In this document: piece by piece, positions 41,482-50,272 of the stretch
Layout: each line of letters starts with the position of its first letter
How positions within the stretch are numbered: position 1 is the stretch's first letter
Source: Duganella sacchari
GTDB lineage: Bacteria; Pseudomonadota; Gammaproteobacteria; Burkholderiales; Burkholderiaceae_D
DNA length: 64,000 nucleotides
Assembly: GCF_900143065.1 (NCBI RefSeq)
Contig: NZ_FRCX01000012.1
Coordinates: forward strand, 62,001-126,000
Direction of reading: 5' to 3'
Notes under the pieces: model-generated
What the model was told of the DNA's origin: nothing
Databases searched by the model: none
What the model saw: the letters and a program-made list of their open reading frames with translations, nothing else
Made by a program: the position numbers and the translations under genes

Positions 41482-42093
41482 TTAACGGCGCATGACCTTT
41501 TCCGACGGCGTCAGTGCTTCGATGTAAGCAGGACGCGAGAAGATGCGCTCGGCATACTTCATCAGCGGCGCGGCGGTTTTCGACAGTTCGATGCCGTAGT
41601 GGTCCAGGCGCCACAGCAGCGGTGCCACTGCCACGTCCAGCATCGAGAACTCGTCGCCCAGCATGTACTTGTTCTTCAGGAACAGCGGCGCCAGCGTGGT
41701 CAGGCGGTCGCGGATTTCTGCGCGGGCCTTGTCGTGGCTCTTGTCGTTGCCCTTGGCGCGTTCGCTTTCCAGCGTGTGCACGTGGACGAACAGCTCTTTC
41801 TCGAAGTTGAACAGCATCAGACGCGCACGGGCGCGCATCAGCGGGTCAGCCGGCATCAGTTGCGGGTGCGGGAAGCGCTCGTCGATGTACTCGTTGATGA
41901 TGTTCGATTCGTACAGGATCAATTCGCGCTCGACCAGAATCGGCACCTGACCATACGGATTCATGGTCGAGATATCTTCTGGTTTGTTGAACAGGTCGAC
42001 ATCGCGCACTTCAAAGTCCATGCCTTTTTCAAACAGGACCAGGCGGCAGCGTTGCGAAAATGGGCAGGTAGTGCCCGAGTAGAGAACCATCAT
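41482..42093 (-). CDS. sspA: Stringent starvation protein A
   Basis: 203 residues with a glutathione-S-transferase fold: N-terminal MVLYSGTTCPFSQRCRLVLFEKGMDF, GQVPILVERELILYESNIINEYID, and a C-terminal helical part with LGDEFSMLDVAVAPLLWRL. SspA binds RNA polymerase and alters transcription under starvation; in betaproteobacteria it usually follows petC, as here. AAGGA gives the ribosome site. Confidence 0.96.
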   Translation of the reverse strand: MMVLYSGTTCPFSQRCRLVLFEKGMDFEVRDVDLFNKPEDISTMNPYGQVPILVERELILYESNIINEYIDERFPHPQLMPADPLMRARARLMLFNFEKELFVHVHTLESERAKGNDKSHDKARAEIRDRLTTLAPLFLKNKYMLGDEFSMLDVAVAPLLWRLDHYGIELSKTAAPLMKYAERIFSRPAYIEALTPSEKVMRR

Positions 42094-42171
42094 GTTTATC
42101 GTTCCTTAGAAGAACAAAAGGGGGTGGGCCGCGAACGGATCACCCCGGATCGATCGCCCGTCAAGGCGGGC

Positions 42172-42202
42172 TTCGCAAAACAAGCGCCGGCCAGCCGGCG
42201 CT
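42172..42202 (-). terminator. Hairpin terminator after petC
   Basis: AGCGCCGG (42183-42190) pairs with CCGGCGCT (42195-42202) around a short loop; on the minus strand it is followed by TTGTTTTG. It would separate petABC from sspA. Confidence 0.65.
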
Positions 42203-42207
42203 CTCGT

Positions 42208-42972
42208 CTATTTCACTTCTTTCCAGAACGACGCATTCAAGCGCCATGCCAGAAGAGCAAACACGGTCATAAACAGCACAACCATGGCGCCCAGTTTTTT
42301 GCGGGTCTGCGCTGCAGGCTCCGCCATCCATTCCATATAACCGACCAGGTCGGCTACGGCGGTGTCAAATTCCAATTTGCCTAGTTTACCCGGAGTGACC
42401 TGCTCAAATCCAGCAAACTGATGGATTGTTTTGCCATGTTCATGCGGATCGGCCACTTCTTCCATCTTCACTTTCTGTACACCTTGCAATTCCCACAACA
42501 CATGCGGCATTGCCACATTGTTCACGACAAGGTTGTTCCAGCCGGTGGGGCGGGTGTCGTCCTTGTAGAAGGTGCGCAAGTAGGTGTACAGGTAGTCGCT
42601 GCCACTGCCGGCGCCAGACGCTTTCGCGCGCTGGATCACCGACAGGTCGGGCGGCACCACGCCGAACCATGCTTTCGCATCGGCCGGTTTCATGGTGGTG
42701 GTCATCATTTCGCCGACTTTGTCACCGGTAAACAGCAGATTGGCTTTGATCTGCTCCTCGCTCAAGCCCAGGTCTTTCAGGCGGTTGTAGCGCATGGAGG
42801 ACGCATTATGACAGTTTAGGCAGTAATTTACGAACAGTTTGGCGCCGTGCTGCAGCGCCGCCATGTTATTGGAGCGGTCCGGAGCCTTGTCCAGGGCCAC
42901 GCCGCCCTCGTTGGCCAGTGCCAGGCCGGGCAATAATGCCAGAACGGCAAGTGCGCGTTTCGCGAATTTCAT
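42208..42972 (-). CDS. petC: Cytochrome c1 of the cytochrome bc1 complex
   Basis: 254 residues from the ATG at 42972 (AAGGAC upstream). Signal peptide MKFAKRALAVLALLPGLALA. Heme c site NYCLNCHNASSMRYNRL (CXXCH); the second heme ligand Met is probably within VAMPHVLWELQ. A C-terminal membrane anchor (KKLGAMVVLFMTVFALLAWRLN) holds it to the inner membrane. It passes electrons from the Rieske protein to soluble cytochrome c. Third gene of petABC. Confidence 0.96.
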   Translation of the reverse strand: MKFAKRALAVLALLPGLALANEGGVALDKAPDRSNNMAALQHGAKLFVNYCLNCHNASSMRYNRLKDLGLSEEQIKANLLFTGDKVGEMMTTTMKPADAKAWFGVVPPDLSVIQRAKASGAGSGSDYLYTYLRTFYKDDTRPTGWNNLVVNNVAMPHVLWELQGVQKVKMEEVADPHEHGKTIHQFAGFEQVTPGKLGKLEFDTAVADLVGYMEWMAEPAAQTRKKLGAMVVLFMTVFALLAWRLNASFWKEVK

Positions 42973-42995
42973 GTGTTGTCCTTTTGTGTACTTTA

Positions 42996-44408
42996 TCAAT
43001 GGCCGTGGTAGACCACGCGGTCCGGAACCTTCTTGAACGTGCCCATGGCGCTCCACCATGGCATGAACAGGAAGAAGCTAAAGTACAGCAGGGTGCACAC
43101 TTGCGAAACGATGGTACGGCCCTCGGTTGGCGGCAGGGTACCCAGGTAGCCCAACGTCAGGAACGAGATGAAGAACACGGCATACACGTATTTGTGCCAG
43201 CTCGGGCGGTAGCGGATCGACTTGACCGGCGATTTATCCAGCCAGGGCAGGAAGGCCAGGATCACCACCGACGAACCGAAGAACACCACGCCCCAGAATT
43301 TCGCATCCAGCACCTGCGGCAGCATGCCGATGATGGCCACCAGCGCGACCACGGCAATAATGGTCTTGGTCAGGCTGGCCAGGCGCGATTTGAGCCAGAT
43401 GAACACCACGTAGGCGGCCACGAAGAACATCAGCACCCACATGAAGTCGGCCGTGGTGGCGCGCAGCACCGAGTAGAACGCGGTGAAGTACCAGGTTGGC
43501 GCAATGTGCAGCGGGGTTTTCAGCGAGTCGCCGGGCAGGAAGTTGTTGTACTCCAGGAAGTAGCCGCCCATTTCCGGCGCGAAGAACACCACCGCGCTGA
43601 AGATCAGCAGGAACACCGAGACGCCAAACAGGTCATGCACCGTGTAGTAAGGGTGCGAAGGGATGCCGTCGACCGGATGGCCGTCCGCGCCCAGGTTTTC
43701 CTTGATCTCGATGCCGTCCGGGTTGCTCGAACCGACTTCGTGCAGCGCGATCAGGTGGGCTGCCACCAGACCCAGCAGTACCAGCGGAATCGCGATCACG
43801 TGGAACGCGAAGAAGCGGTTCAGCGTCGCATCGGACACCACGTAGTCACCACGAATCCACAGCGACAGGTCCGGGCCGATCAGCGGAATCGCGCCAAACA
43901 GGTTGACGATCACCTGGGCGCCCCAGTACGACATCTGGCCCCACGGCAGCAGGTAGCCGAAGAACGCCTCGGCCATCAGGCACAGGAAGATGGCAAAGCC
44001 GAACAGCCAGATCAGTTCACGTGGCTTGCGGTACGAGCCGTACAGCAGGCCGCGCGTCATGTGCAGGTAGATGATGATGAAGAACGACGAGGCGCCGGTC
44101 GAGTGCATATAGCGCACCAGCCAGCCCCACGGCACTTCGCGCATGATGTATTCGACCGAACCGAAGGCCAGGGTGGCATCCGGTTTGTAGTGCATGGTCA
44201 GGAAAATGCCGGTCACGATCTGCAGCACCAGCACCAGCATGGCCAGCGAGCCGAAGATGTACCAGAAATTGAAGTTTTTCGGGGCATAGTACTTGCCCCA
44301 TTGATCATTCCACAGCTTGGTGAGCGGGAAACGGTCGTCGACCCAGCCCAGAGCTTTTTGTGCGGCCGGTGCGTCGGCCGGGAATTTGGTCTCCTTGAAT
44401 GCCCCCAT
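42996..44408 (-). CDS. petB: Cytochrome b of the cytochrome bc1 complex
   Basis: 470 residues, full-length with eight or more membrane helices and paired heme-ligand histidines (HYKPDATLAF, MHSTGASSFFIIIYLHM, FFAFHVIAIPLVLLGLVAAH). The PEWYF-like quinol site reads HIAPTWYFTAFY here, with the usual Pro-x-Trp region. It oxidises ubiquinol and moves protons. The gene is one base after petA. Confidence 0.97.
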   Translation of the reverse strand: MGAFKETKFPADAPAAQKALGWVDDRFPLTKLWNDQWGKYYAPKNFNFWYIFGSLAMLVLVLQIVTGIFLTMHYKPDATLAFGSVEYIMREVPWGWLVRYMHSTGASSFFIIIYLHMTRGLLYGSYRKPRELIWLFGFAIFLCLMAEAFFGYLLPWGQMSYWGAQVIVNLFGAIPLIGPDLSLWIRGDYVVSDATLNRFFAFHVIAIPLVLLGLVAAHLIALHEVGSSNPDGIEIKENLGADGHPVDGIPSHPYYTVHDLFGVSVFLLIFSAVVFFAPEMGGYFLEYNNFLPGDSLKTPLHIAPTWYFTAFYSVLRATTADFMWVLMFFVAAYVVFIWLKSRLASLTKTIIAVVALVAIIGMLPQVLDAKFWGVVFFGSSVVILAFLPWLDKSPVKSIRYRPSWHKYVYAVFFISFLTLGYLGTLPPTEGRTIVSQVCTLLYFSFFLFMPWWSAMGTFKKVPDRVVYHGH

Positions 44409-44409
44409 C

Positions 44410-45018
44410 TTATGCCTCGCCTTTCTCGTCTTTACCGATGACCAGCTTGGTGTCGCTCAAAAACATGTAACGCGGTACCTGCAGGTTGTCCGGCGCGGGT
44501 TTGTTCTTAAATACACGGCCAGCCATGTCGAAAGTCGAGCCATGGCAAGGGCAGAGGAAGCCACCTTCCCAGTCATCCGGCAGCGAAGGCTGCGGGCCGG
44601 GGGTGAACTTGGACGAGGGCGAGCAGCCCAGGTGGGTACAGATGCCGACCGCCACCATGAGCTCGGGCTTGCGCGAGCGCCATTCATTGCGGGCGTATTC
44701 GGGAGTAAATTCGTCGGGATTGCGTTTCGATTCGGCGTCAGCAACTTTGCCGTCGGTTTTTTTCAGCGACGCCACCATTTCCGGCGTGCGTTTGATGATC
44801 CAGACCGGTTTGCCGCGCCATTCCACGGTTTTCATTTCACCGGGATTGAGTGTGGAAATATCCACTTCCACGGGGGCGCCGGCCGCTTTGGCGCGTTCCG
44901 ACGGCTGGAAGGTACTGACTAATGCTCCTGCGGTGGACAGACCTACGACACCACCTGCGGCGCCCGTGGCGACCAGCAATCCGCGGCGGCCTGAATCGAC
45001 CTGCTTTTCGTTACTCAT
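44410..45018 (-). CDS. petA: Ubiquinol-cytochrome c reductase iron-sulfur subunit (Rieske)
   Basis: 202 residues. The N-terminus SGRRGLLVATGAAGGVVGLS has a twin-arginine motif and a membrane anchor; the C-terminal Rieske domain binds the [2Fe-2S] cluster through the CTHLGC and CPCHGS motifs (GICTHLGCSPSS; FLCPCHGSTFD). It takes the first electron from quinol. First gene of petABC. Confidence 0.97.
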   Translation of the reverse strand: MSNEKQVDSGRRGLLVATGAAGGVVGLSTAGALVSTFQPSERAKAAGAPVEVDISTLNPGEMKTVEWRGKPVWIIKRTPEMVASLKKTDGKVADAESKRNPDEFTPEYARNEWRSRKPELMVAVGICTHLGCSPSSKFTPGPQPSLPDDWEGGFLCPCHGSTFDMAGRVFKNKPAPDNLQVPRYMFLSDTKLVIGKDEKGEA

Positions 45019-45116
45019 ACAAACCCCAATCAGTCAAAGTGCGAACAAAATCTTGAGAACTGTGTACAAAACTGAAAACTGAAAACTTGGTGCAGCACGA
45101 AATCCAGCAAACATAC

Positions 45117-45122
45117 ATTATA
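45117..45122 (-). promoter_or_regulatory. Possible -10 element of the petABC promoter
   Basis: The 347-bp gap between petA and mscL holds no gene. On the minus strand a perfect TATAAT lies 98 bp from the petA ATG; no convincing -35 is found at 16-18 bp. It is offered only as a candidate. Confidence 0.35.
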
Positions 45123-45289
45123 AAGTATGCATGATGCAACTCTACACACCAACGTTGCTCTTTCCCCAAGTTTCAAACAGTTAATACACTGCCCCGTTGC
45201 GATGATATGAGGTTGGGCCATGAGCAGAAATTGATGTAGGTCAATTTATAGCGTAATTCGGCTTGCAAATGCGTAAACAGCAAGCGTGT

Positions 45290-45318
45290 TTGGAATCCAA
45301 TTGAAAAAATAGTATGAT
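45290..45318 (+). promoter_or_regulatory. Putative mscL promoter
   Basis: -35 TTGGAA (45290-45295), 17-bp spacer and -10 TATGAT (45313-45318), 47 bp before the mscL ATG, matching four and five of six consensus bases. Typical sigma-70 type. Confidence 0.6.
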
Positions 45319-45365
45319 CCAAGCGCAGTTTTGTTCACAATTGACCACACAGCGAGGATAAAAAA

Positions 45366-45806
45366 ATGGCAATGATGCAGGAATTCAAAGAATTCGCGAT
45401 GAAGGGGAATGTGGTCGATCTGGCGGTCGGTGTGATCATCGGCGGCGCCTTCGGCAAGATTGTCGATTCGCTGGTGGCCGACATCATCATGCCGCCGATC
45501 GGCAAGCTGTTTGGCGGCCTGGACTTTGCGAACTACTACATTCCCTTGAATGGCCAGGCCGCGAGCCTGAGCCTGGCAGAAGCCAAGAAACTGGGCGCGG
45601 TCTTCGCGTACGGCAATTTCGCCACCATCCTGCTCAACTTCGTCATCCTGGCGTTTGTGATCTTCCAGATGGTGCGTTTGATGAACAAGGCGCGCACGCT
45701 GGGTCACAAGCAGGACGAGGCGGCCGCTGCCGCTGCGCCACCGCCGCCGACCCCGGAAGATATCGTGCTGCTGCGTGAAATCCGCGATTCCCTGAAAAAC
45801 AAATAA
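45366..45806 (+). CDS. mscL: Large-conductance mechanosensitive channel
   Basis: 146 residues, normal MscL length. The N-terminal amphipathic MMQEFKEFAMKGNVVDLAVGVIIGGAFGKIV is the highly conserved first helix, the second membrane helix is FATILLNFVILAFVIFQMVRLMN, and the C-terminus ends in a bundle EDIVLLREIRDSLKNK after an Ala/Pro stretch. It opens under hypo-osmotic shock. GAGG is the ribosome site. Confidence 0.97.
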   Translation: MAMMQEFKEFAMKGNVVDLAVGVIIGGAFGKIVDSLVADIIMPPIGKLFGGLDFANYYIPLNGQAASLSLAEAKKLGAVFAYGNFATILLNFVILAFVIFQMVRLMNKARTLGHKQDEAAAAAAPPPPTPEDIVLLREIRDSLKNK

Positions 45807-45845
45807 CTTCAAGCCGCTCCACCGGGGCGGCAGGCTGGACTTGCG

Positions 45846-47006
45846 ATGCGACGACTCTGGTTATTGTTTGCGCAAACGGTGACCGTCGTATTGGCACTGT
45901 ATTTCGTTTATATGGCGGTTGGCCGCGAGCGGCCGGCGCCCGTGCGCGTGCAGCAAATGGGCAACACCGACCATCCAGCGGCGATGCTGGAGGCCGGACC
46001 GGCCAAGCCGCCGGTGTCGGCGGTGGGCTCGTACCGCGCGGCGGCGGCGCGCGCCATGCCGGCCGTGGTCAATATCATCACCAGCAAGAAACCCAAGCGC
46101 GGCAAGCATCCGCTGCTGCGCGATCCCTTCTTTAAAAAATTCTTCGGCGACCGCGACGAGGACTCGGATGACGAGTCCAGCCTGGGTTCGGGCGTGATCG
46201 TGTCCGGCCAGGGCTACATCCTGACCAACAACCACGTGGTCGAGGCAGCCGATGAAATCGAGGTGGTGCTGGCTGATGGCCGCAAGGCTGCTGCCAAGCT
46301 GGTGGGTACCGATCCGGAGACCGACCTCGCCGTCATCAAGATCACCCTGGACAAGCTGCCGGTGATCGTGCTGGGGCAGGCCGAGCAGGCGCAGGTCGGC
46401 GACGTGGTGCTGGCCATCGGCAACCCGTTTGGCGTGGGCCAGACAGTGACCATGGGCATCATCTCCGCGCTGGGCCGCAACAACCTGCACATCAACCATT
46501 TCGAGAATTTCATCCAGACCGATGCCGCCATCAACTTCGGCAATTCGGGCGGGGCGCTAGTGGATGCCAACGGCAACCTGCTGGGCATCAACTCGGCGAT
46601 TTATTCGCAGACCGGCGGTTCGGTCGGCATCGGCTTTGCGATCCCCGTATCGACCGCCAAGAACGTGATGGAAGCCATCATCAAGACCGGCCATGTGGTA
46701 CGTGGCTGGATCGGCGTCGAGACGCAGGAGATTACGCCCGAGCTGGCCGCCAGCTTTGGCCTGACGCGCCAGAACGGCGCCATCATTGCCGGCGTGGTGC
46801 GCAACGGCCCGGCGGACAAGGGCGGCATGAAGCCGGGCGACATCCTGCTGTCGGTGGACGACAAGCCGGTGGCCGACACCAACAGCATGCTCAACCTCAT
46901 CGCCCAACTCGCGCCGGGCGGAAAAGCTAAAATGACGGTCCTGCGGAAAAACCGCGAAACCACGCTGGACATCACGGTCGGCAAGCGCCCGGCCAATGCG
47001 AAATAA
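45846..47006 (+). CDS. Membrane-anchored HtrA-type serine protease (DegS-like)
   Basis: 386 residues. A single N-terminal membrane segment (RLWLLFAQTVTVVLALYFVYMAV) anchors the protein, then a trypsin-like domain with triad His130 (TNNHVVEA), Asp160 (ETDLAVIK) and Ser234 (NFGNSGGALV), and one PDZ domain near the C-terminus (GWIGVETQEITPELA to PGDILLSVDDKPV). One PDZ and a membrane anchor match DegS rather than DegP/DegQ, so a role in envelope-stress signalling is plausible; quality-control degradation is the alternative. Confidence 0.93.
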   Translation: MRRLWLLFAQTVTVVLALYFVYMAVGRERPAPVRVQQMGNTDHPAAMLEAGPAKPPVSAVGSYRAAAARAMPAVVNIITSKKPKRGKHPLLRDPFFKKFFGDRDEDSDDESSLGSGVIVSGQGYILTNNHVVEAADEIEVVLADGRKAAAKLVGTDPETDLAVIKITLDKLPVIVLGQAEQAQVGDVVLAIGNPFGVGQTVTMGIISALGRNNLHINHFENFIQTDAAINFGNSGGALVDANGNLLGINSAIYSQTGGSVGIGFAIPVSTAKNVMEAIIKTGHVVRGWIGVETQEITPELAASFGLTRQNGAIIAGVVRNGPADKGGMKPGDILLSVDDKPVADTNSMLNLIAQLAPGGKAKMTVLRKNRETTLDITVGKRPANAK

Positions 47007-47013
47007 GGACACC

Positions 47014-47703
47014 ATGCATCTGCGAGACCTGACCCAATACCTGCGCGAGCTGGCGGACAACAACAACCGTCCCTGGTTCATCATGAACAAGCCGCGCTAC
47101 GACATCCTGCGCGAAGAATTCCTGCAAGTGGTGACCGAGATGATTGCCGAGCTGGGCAAATTTGATCCCCAGGTCAAGTTCAGCAATCCCAAGAAAGCCA
47201 TGTTCCGCATCAACCGCGACGTGCGCTTTGCGCATGACAAGCGGCCGTACAAGACGCGCTTCTCGGCGGCGGTGGCGCCCAACGACATGCGCCGCCCAAG
47301 CAAGGCCGGCGGGCCGACCTACTACATGCACATCGAAGGCGATGGCAAGCTGCTGTTTGGCGCCGGCGAATACATGCCGCCGCCGCACCGCCTGAAAGCG
47401 CTGCGCCGGCATATGGTCGACGACGCGGCCGGTTTCCGCAAAGTCCTGAAAAACAAAAAGCTGGTGGCCACGTTTGGCGACATCCAGAACGAAGGCAAGC
47501 TGCAGCGTCCGCCGAAAGGCTTCGACCCCGAGCATGAGCACATCGAATACATCAAGCTCAAAAGCTTCTTCGTGTGGACCGAGATTGACCTGCCGCTGAA
47601 CCAACCAGAAAAACTGGTACCCATACTGGCAGCCGGCTTGAAAGACGCCTACCCGCTGGTCACCTGGATGCGCGAAGCCAAGTCCGACGAGGAAGAGGAA
47701 TAA
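47014..47703 (+). CDS. DUF2461 (TIGR02453-like) family protein
   Basis: 229 residues from the ATG at 47014 (AAGGAC upstream), 7 bp after the protease gene. Characteristic stretches are LRELADNNNRPWFIMNKPRYD, MFRINRDVRFAHDKRPYKTRF and YYMHIEGDGKLLFGAGEYMP. The function of the family is not known; no signal peptide or catalytic motif is apparent. The acidic tail ends SDEEEE, immediately before a perfect 76-bp palindrome. Confidence 0.9.
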   Translation: MHLRDLTQYLRELADNNNRPWFIMNKPRYDILREEFLQVVTEMIAELGKFDPQVKFSNPKKAMFRINRDVRFAHDKRPYKTRFSAAVAPNDMRRPSKAGGPTYYMHIEGDGKLLFGAGEYMPPPHRLKALRRHMVDDAAGFRKVLKNKKLVATFGDIQNEGKLQRPPKGFDPEHEHIEYIKLKSFFVWTEIDLPLNQPEKLVPILAAGLKDAYPLVTWMREAKSDEEEE

Positions 47704-47779
47704 TAAGTTCGGGGTCAGTGCCGACATTCGGACATTTCGCTAGCGAAATGTCCGAATGTCGGCACTGACCCCGAACTTA
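47704..47779. repeat. Perfect 76-bp palindrome (REPIN-like) between convergent genes
   Basis: Two exact 38-bp arms, each beginning TAAGTTCGGGGTCAGTGCCG and continuing with the GACATTCGG-GACATTTCGCT stretch, meet with no spacer at 47741/47742. The left arm starts at the base after the DUF2461 stop; the right arm contains the gpsA stop codon. The GGGGTCAG core resembles REP sequences mobilised by RAYT transposases, so a REPIN is suggested (inference). It should form a very stable hairpin and may terminate both genes. Confidence 0.85.
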
Positions 47780-48802
47780 CTCACCGCGGGGATCGCGGGA
47801 GAGCAGGCGGGTGACCATCGCTTGTGGCTGGTCGCCATCGAATAGCACGCCAGCGACGGCGTTGGTGATCGGCATGTCGACGCCACGGCGCACGGCCAGT
47901 TCGCGTACGGCTTTGGCGCACGGTACGCCTTCGGCGACGTGGCCCAGCTCCTGCACGATCTGATCCAGCGGCTTGCCTTGCGCCAGCCCCAGGCCGACGC
48001 GGCGGTTGCGCGAGAGGTCGCCGGTGCAGGTCAGGATCAGGTCGCCCATGCCGGTCAGGCCCATGAAGGTTTCGGTCTGGCCGCCCAAGGCCACGCCCAG
48101 ACGGGTGATTTCGGCCAGTCCACGCGTAATCAGTGCGGCGCGGGCGTTCAGGCCCAGGCCCAGGCCGTCCGCGGCGCCGGTGGCGATTGCCAGCACATTC
48201 TTTACTGCACCGCCCACTTCCACGCCGACCAGGTCTTCGCTCGAGTAGACGCGCACGTTGCCGCCATGGGCGGTCTCGACCACGCAGGCGCGCAGCGCGG
48301 CGGAGTCGGAGGCGATCGTCAGCGCACACGGCAGGCCTTTGGCCACTTCCTGCGCAAACGAGGGACCGGACAGGGCGCCGCCCGCCACCGTGTCGCCCAG
48401 CACTTCGCGCACGATCTGGTGCGGCAGCAGGCCGGTGTCGTATTCGAAGCCTTTGCACAGCCACACCACGTTGGGAATCGGCCGGCCTTTGAGTTGCTGC
48501 AGCAGCGGGCGCAAGCCGGCCACCGGGCTGGCGGCAATCAGCAGGCTGCCGGGCTCGGCCACGTGGGTCAGCGCCGCGTCAAAGTCGCTGGCCACTTGCA
48601 AGCGGTCCGGGAAGGCATAGCCGGGCAGATATGCGGCATTCACGCGCGCGCGACCCATTTCCTGCAGCGCTGCCGCATTGCGGCCCCACAGCAGGACGTC
48701 GTGACGCTGTGCCAGCGCCATGGCTACGGCGGTGCCCCAGGCGCCTGCGCCAAGCACGCTTACCTTGCGGACGGCGTCCGCCTGTTTAGTCTTCTCTTGC
48801 AT
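47777..48802 (-). CDS. gpsA: Glycerol-3-phosphate dehydrogenase [NAD(P)+]
   Basis: 341 residues. N-terminal Rossmann motif VSVLGAGAWGTAVAMALAQR, catalytic-loop and substrate motifs WLCKGFEYDTG, LSGPSFAQEVAKGLPCALTIA, VGVEVGGAVKNVLAIATG (catalytic lysine), and RAALITRGLAEI. It reduces dihydroxyacetone phosphate to sn-glycerol 3-phosphate for phospholipids. Last gene of the rhodanese-grxC-secB-SH3-gpsA set; ends within the 76-bp palindrome. Confidence 0.96.
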   Translation of the reverse strand: MQEKTKQADAVRKVSVLGAGAWGTAVAMALAQRHDVLLWGRNAAALQEMGRARVNAAYLPGYAFPDRLQVASDFDAALTHVAEPGSLLIAASPVAGLRPLLQQLKGRPIPNVVWLCKGFEYDTGLLPHQIVREVLGDTVAGGALSGPSFAQEVAKGLPCALTIASDSAALRACVVETAHGGNVRVYSSEDLVGVEVGGAVKNVLAIATGAADGLGLGLNARAALITRGLAEITRLGVALGGQTETFMGLTGMGDLILTCTGDLSRNRRVGLGLAQGKPLDQIVQELGHVAEGVPCAKAVRELAVRRGVDMPITNAVAGVLFDGDQPQAMVTRLLSRDPRGE

Positions 48803-48842
48803 GGGATCTCATTCGGCGCGTGGGAAGGCGCCGCTACGGCAA

Positions 48843-49286
48843 TTATATGCCCCAGATTTCGGAACTCTTGACGAAACCGGTCAGGCCGTCGCGATGGCGT
48901 ACCTTGATCCAGCCGCTCGCCACCGATTCCACCAGTTCCAGCAGCACGCCTTTGTCGGCGGTGAATGCAGCATTGGCAGCGTCATCCGGCGTGGCGCGGA
49001 CTTTCAGATTGGGCGTCTTGACGATGAGGGTGCGCTTGGCGCTCAGGCCCTTGGCCTCGGTCCAGGCCAGTTCGCCGTTGACGTCACGGACTTTGAGCCA
49101 TTCGCCATAGGCCACCACCACTTCCAGCGGGGCGCCGCGCGGCACAACAAACAGTTTGGCCCCTTTGGTCGATGGCGCGTCGTACAGGATGACGGGTGCT
49201 GCGCCTACCGATTTGAAGTCGTATGCCTGGCTGCCGGCAGCGGCCAGCGTCATGGTCAGAGCAGCGATCAAACGGGGAAAAGTCAT
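48843..49286 (-). CDS. Exported SH3-domain protein
   Basis: 147 residues with signal peptide MTFPRLIAALTMTLAAAGSQA and two bacterial SH3-like repeats (APVILYDAPSTKGAKLFVVP with WLKVRDVNGELAWTEAKGL, and LKVRATPDDAANAAFTADKG with WIKVRHRDGLTGFVKSSEIW). Such proteins sit in the periplasm and often bind peptidoglycan peptides. Found between secB and gpsA. Confidence 0.85.
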   Translation of the reverse strand: MTFPRLIAALTMTLAAAGSQAYDFKSVGAAPVILYDAPSTKGAKLFVVPRGAPLEVVVAYGEWLKVRDVNGELAWTEAKGLSAKRTLIVKTPNLKVRATPDDAANAAFTADKGVLLELVESVASGWIKVRHRDGLTGFVKSSEIWGI

Positions 49287-49312
49287 GGCTTACCTTGAGA
49301 GGGGGAAAACTA

Positions 49313-49334
49313 CCGCCGGACGAGCGCCCGGCGG
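49313..49334 (-). terminator. Hairpin after secB
   Basis: CCGCCGG (49313-49319) pairs with CCGGCGG (49328-49334) with an 8-nt loop; on the minus strand TAGTTTTC follows. Weak U-run, so possibly a partial terminator. Confidence 0.45.
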
Positions 49335-49350
49335 CGTATGCTGCAACAGC

Positions 49351-49824
49351 TTAGTGGGTCGCGTCAGCGGCTGGGGCAGCAGCGGCTGCTTCAGCGATCG
49401 CTTGTTGACGCTGCTGGTAGAACACTTCGAAGTTGATCTCGGCCAGGTGCACTGGCGGGAAGCCGGCACGGGTGATCACGTCGGCGATGTTCGCACGCAG
49501 GTATGGGTAGACGATGTTCGGGCAGCCGATACCCAGCAGTGGGTCCAGTTGTTCTGCAGGAATGTTGCGGGCTTCGAAGATGCCAGCTTGCTTGCCTTCT
49601 ACCAGGAACGCCACTTTGTCTTTGACTTTGGCGGTCACGGTGATGGTGACGGTCGATTCGAAGATGCCATCGGCCAGCGGCTCAGCGCCAACGTCCAGGG
49701 CTACTTCGATGGTCGGGGCTTCCTGTTCCAGGAAGATCGCCGGCGAATTAGGTTGCTCCAGCGACAGGTCTTTCAGGTAGACGCGTTGGATTTGGAATAC
49801 TGGTTGCAGATTTTCTTCAGACAT
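49351..49824 (-). CDS. secB: Protein-export chaperone SecB
   Basis: 157 residues with the SecB core: QPVFQIQRVYLKDLSLEQPNSPAIFLEQ, VALDVGAEPLADGIFE, VAFLVEGKQAGIFEARNIP, CPNIVYPYLRANIADVITRAGFPPVHLAEINFE. It is a tetrameric cytoplasmic chaperone handing preproteins to SecA. The C-terminal tail is Ala-rich. Usual betaproteobacterial neighbours are grxC upstream and gpsA downstream. Confidence 0.97.
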   Translation of the reverse strand: MSEENLQPVFQIQRVYLKDLSLEQPNSPAIFLEQEAPTIEVALDVGAEPLADGIFESTVTITVTAKVKDKVAFLVEGKQAGIFEARNIPAEQLDPLLGIGCPNIVYPYLRANIADVITRAGFPPVHLAEINFEVFYQQRQQAIAEAAAAAPAADATH

Positions 49825-49996
49825 GGAACGCTTTCGTTATAGTGAAAACGAGCGGCTTTATCAAAATAAGGCCACTCCGGATGATGTTTGCTTGGTATGG
49901 CCAGAAGACAGCTCAAATCAAACGCGAGGGCAATTGTATCAAAACCGATAAGGTTTTAAAGGCTTTCCACCCGGCGCTCGTTGTATTTGAGGACCA

Positions 49997-50257
49997 TTAG
50001 CCATTTAACAAGGGCGACAGGCCGCCCGCTTGATCCAGCGCATACAAATCGTCAAAACCGCCGACATGGGTGTCGCCGATATAGATTTGCGGCACGGTGC
50101 GGCGGCCGGTCTTTTGCATCATTGTCATGCGTTGTTCCGGGTCCAGGTCGACGCGGATTTTTTTCAGGGCTGTCACGCCCTTGGATTCCAGCAGGCGTTC
50201 GGCGCGGATGCAGTAGGGGCACACTGCGGTGGTATACATGATCACTTCGGCAGTCAT
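49997..50257 (-). CDS. grxC: Glutaredoxin 3
   Basis: 86 residues with the active site CPYC (TTAVCPYCIRAERLL) and the cis-proline RRTVPQIYIGDTHVGGFDDL region. It reduces disulfides using glutathione in the cytoplasm. 15 bp after the rhodanese gene. Confidence 0.96.
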   Translation of the reverse strand: MTAEVIMYTTAVCPYCIRAERLLESKGVTALKKIRVDLDPEQRMTMMQKTGRRTVPQIYIGDTHVGGFDDLYALDQAGGLSPLLNG

Positions 50258-50272
50258 GATGCTTCCTCCCAG

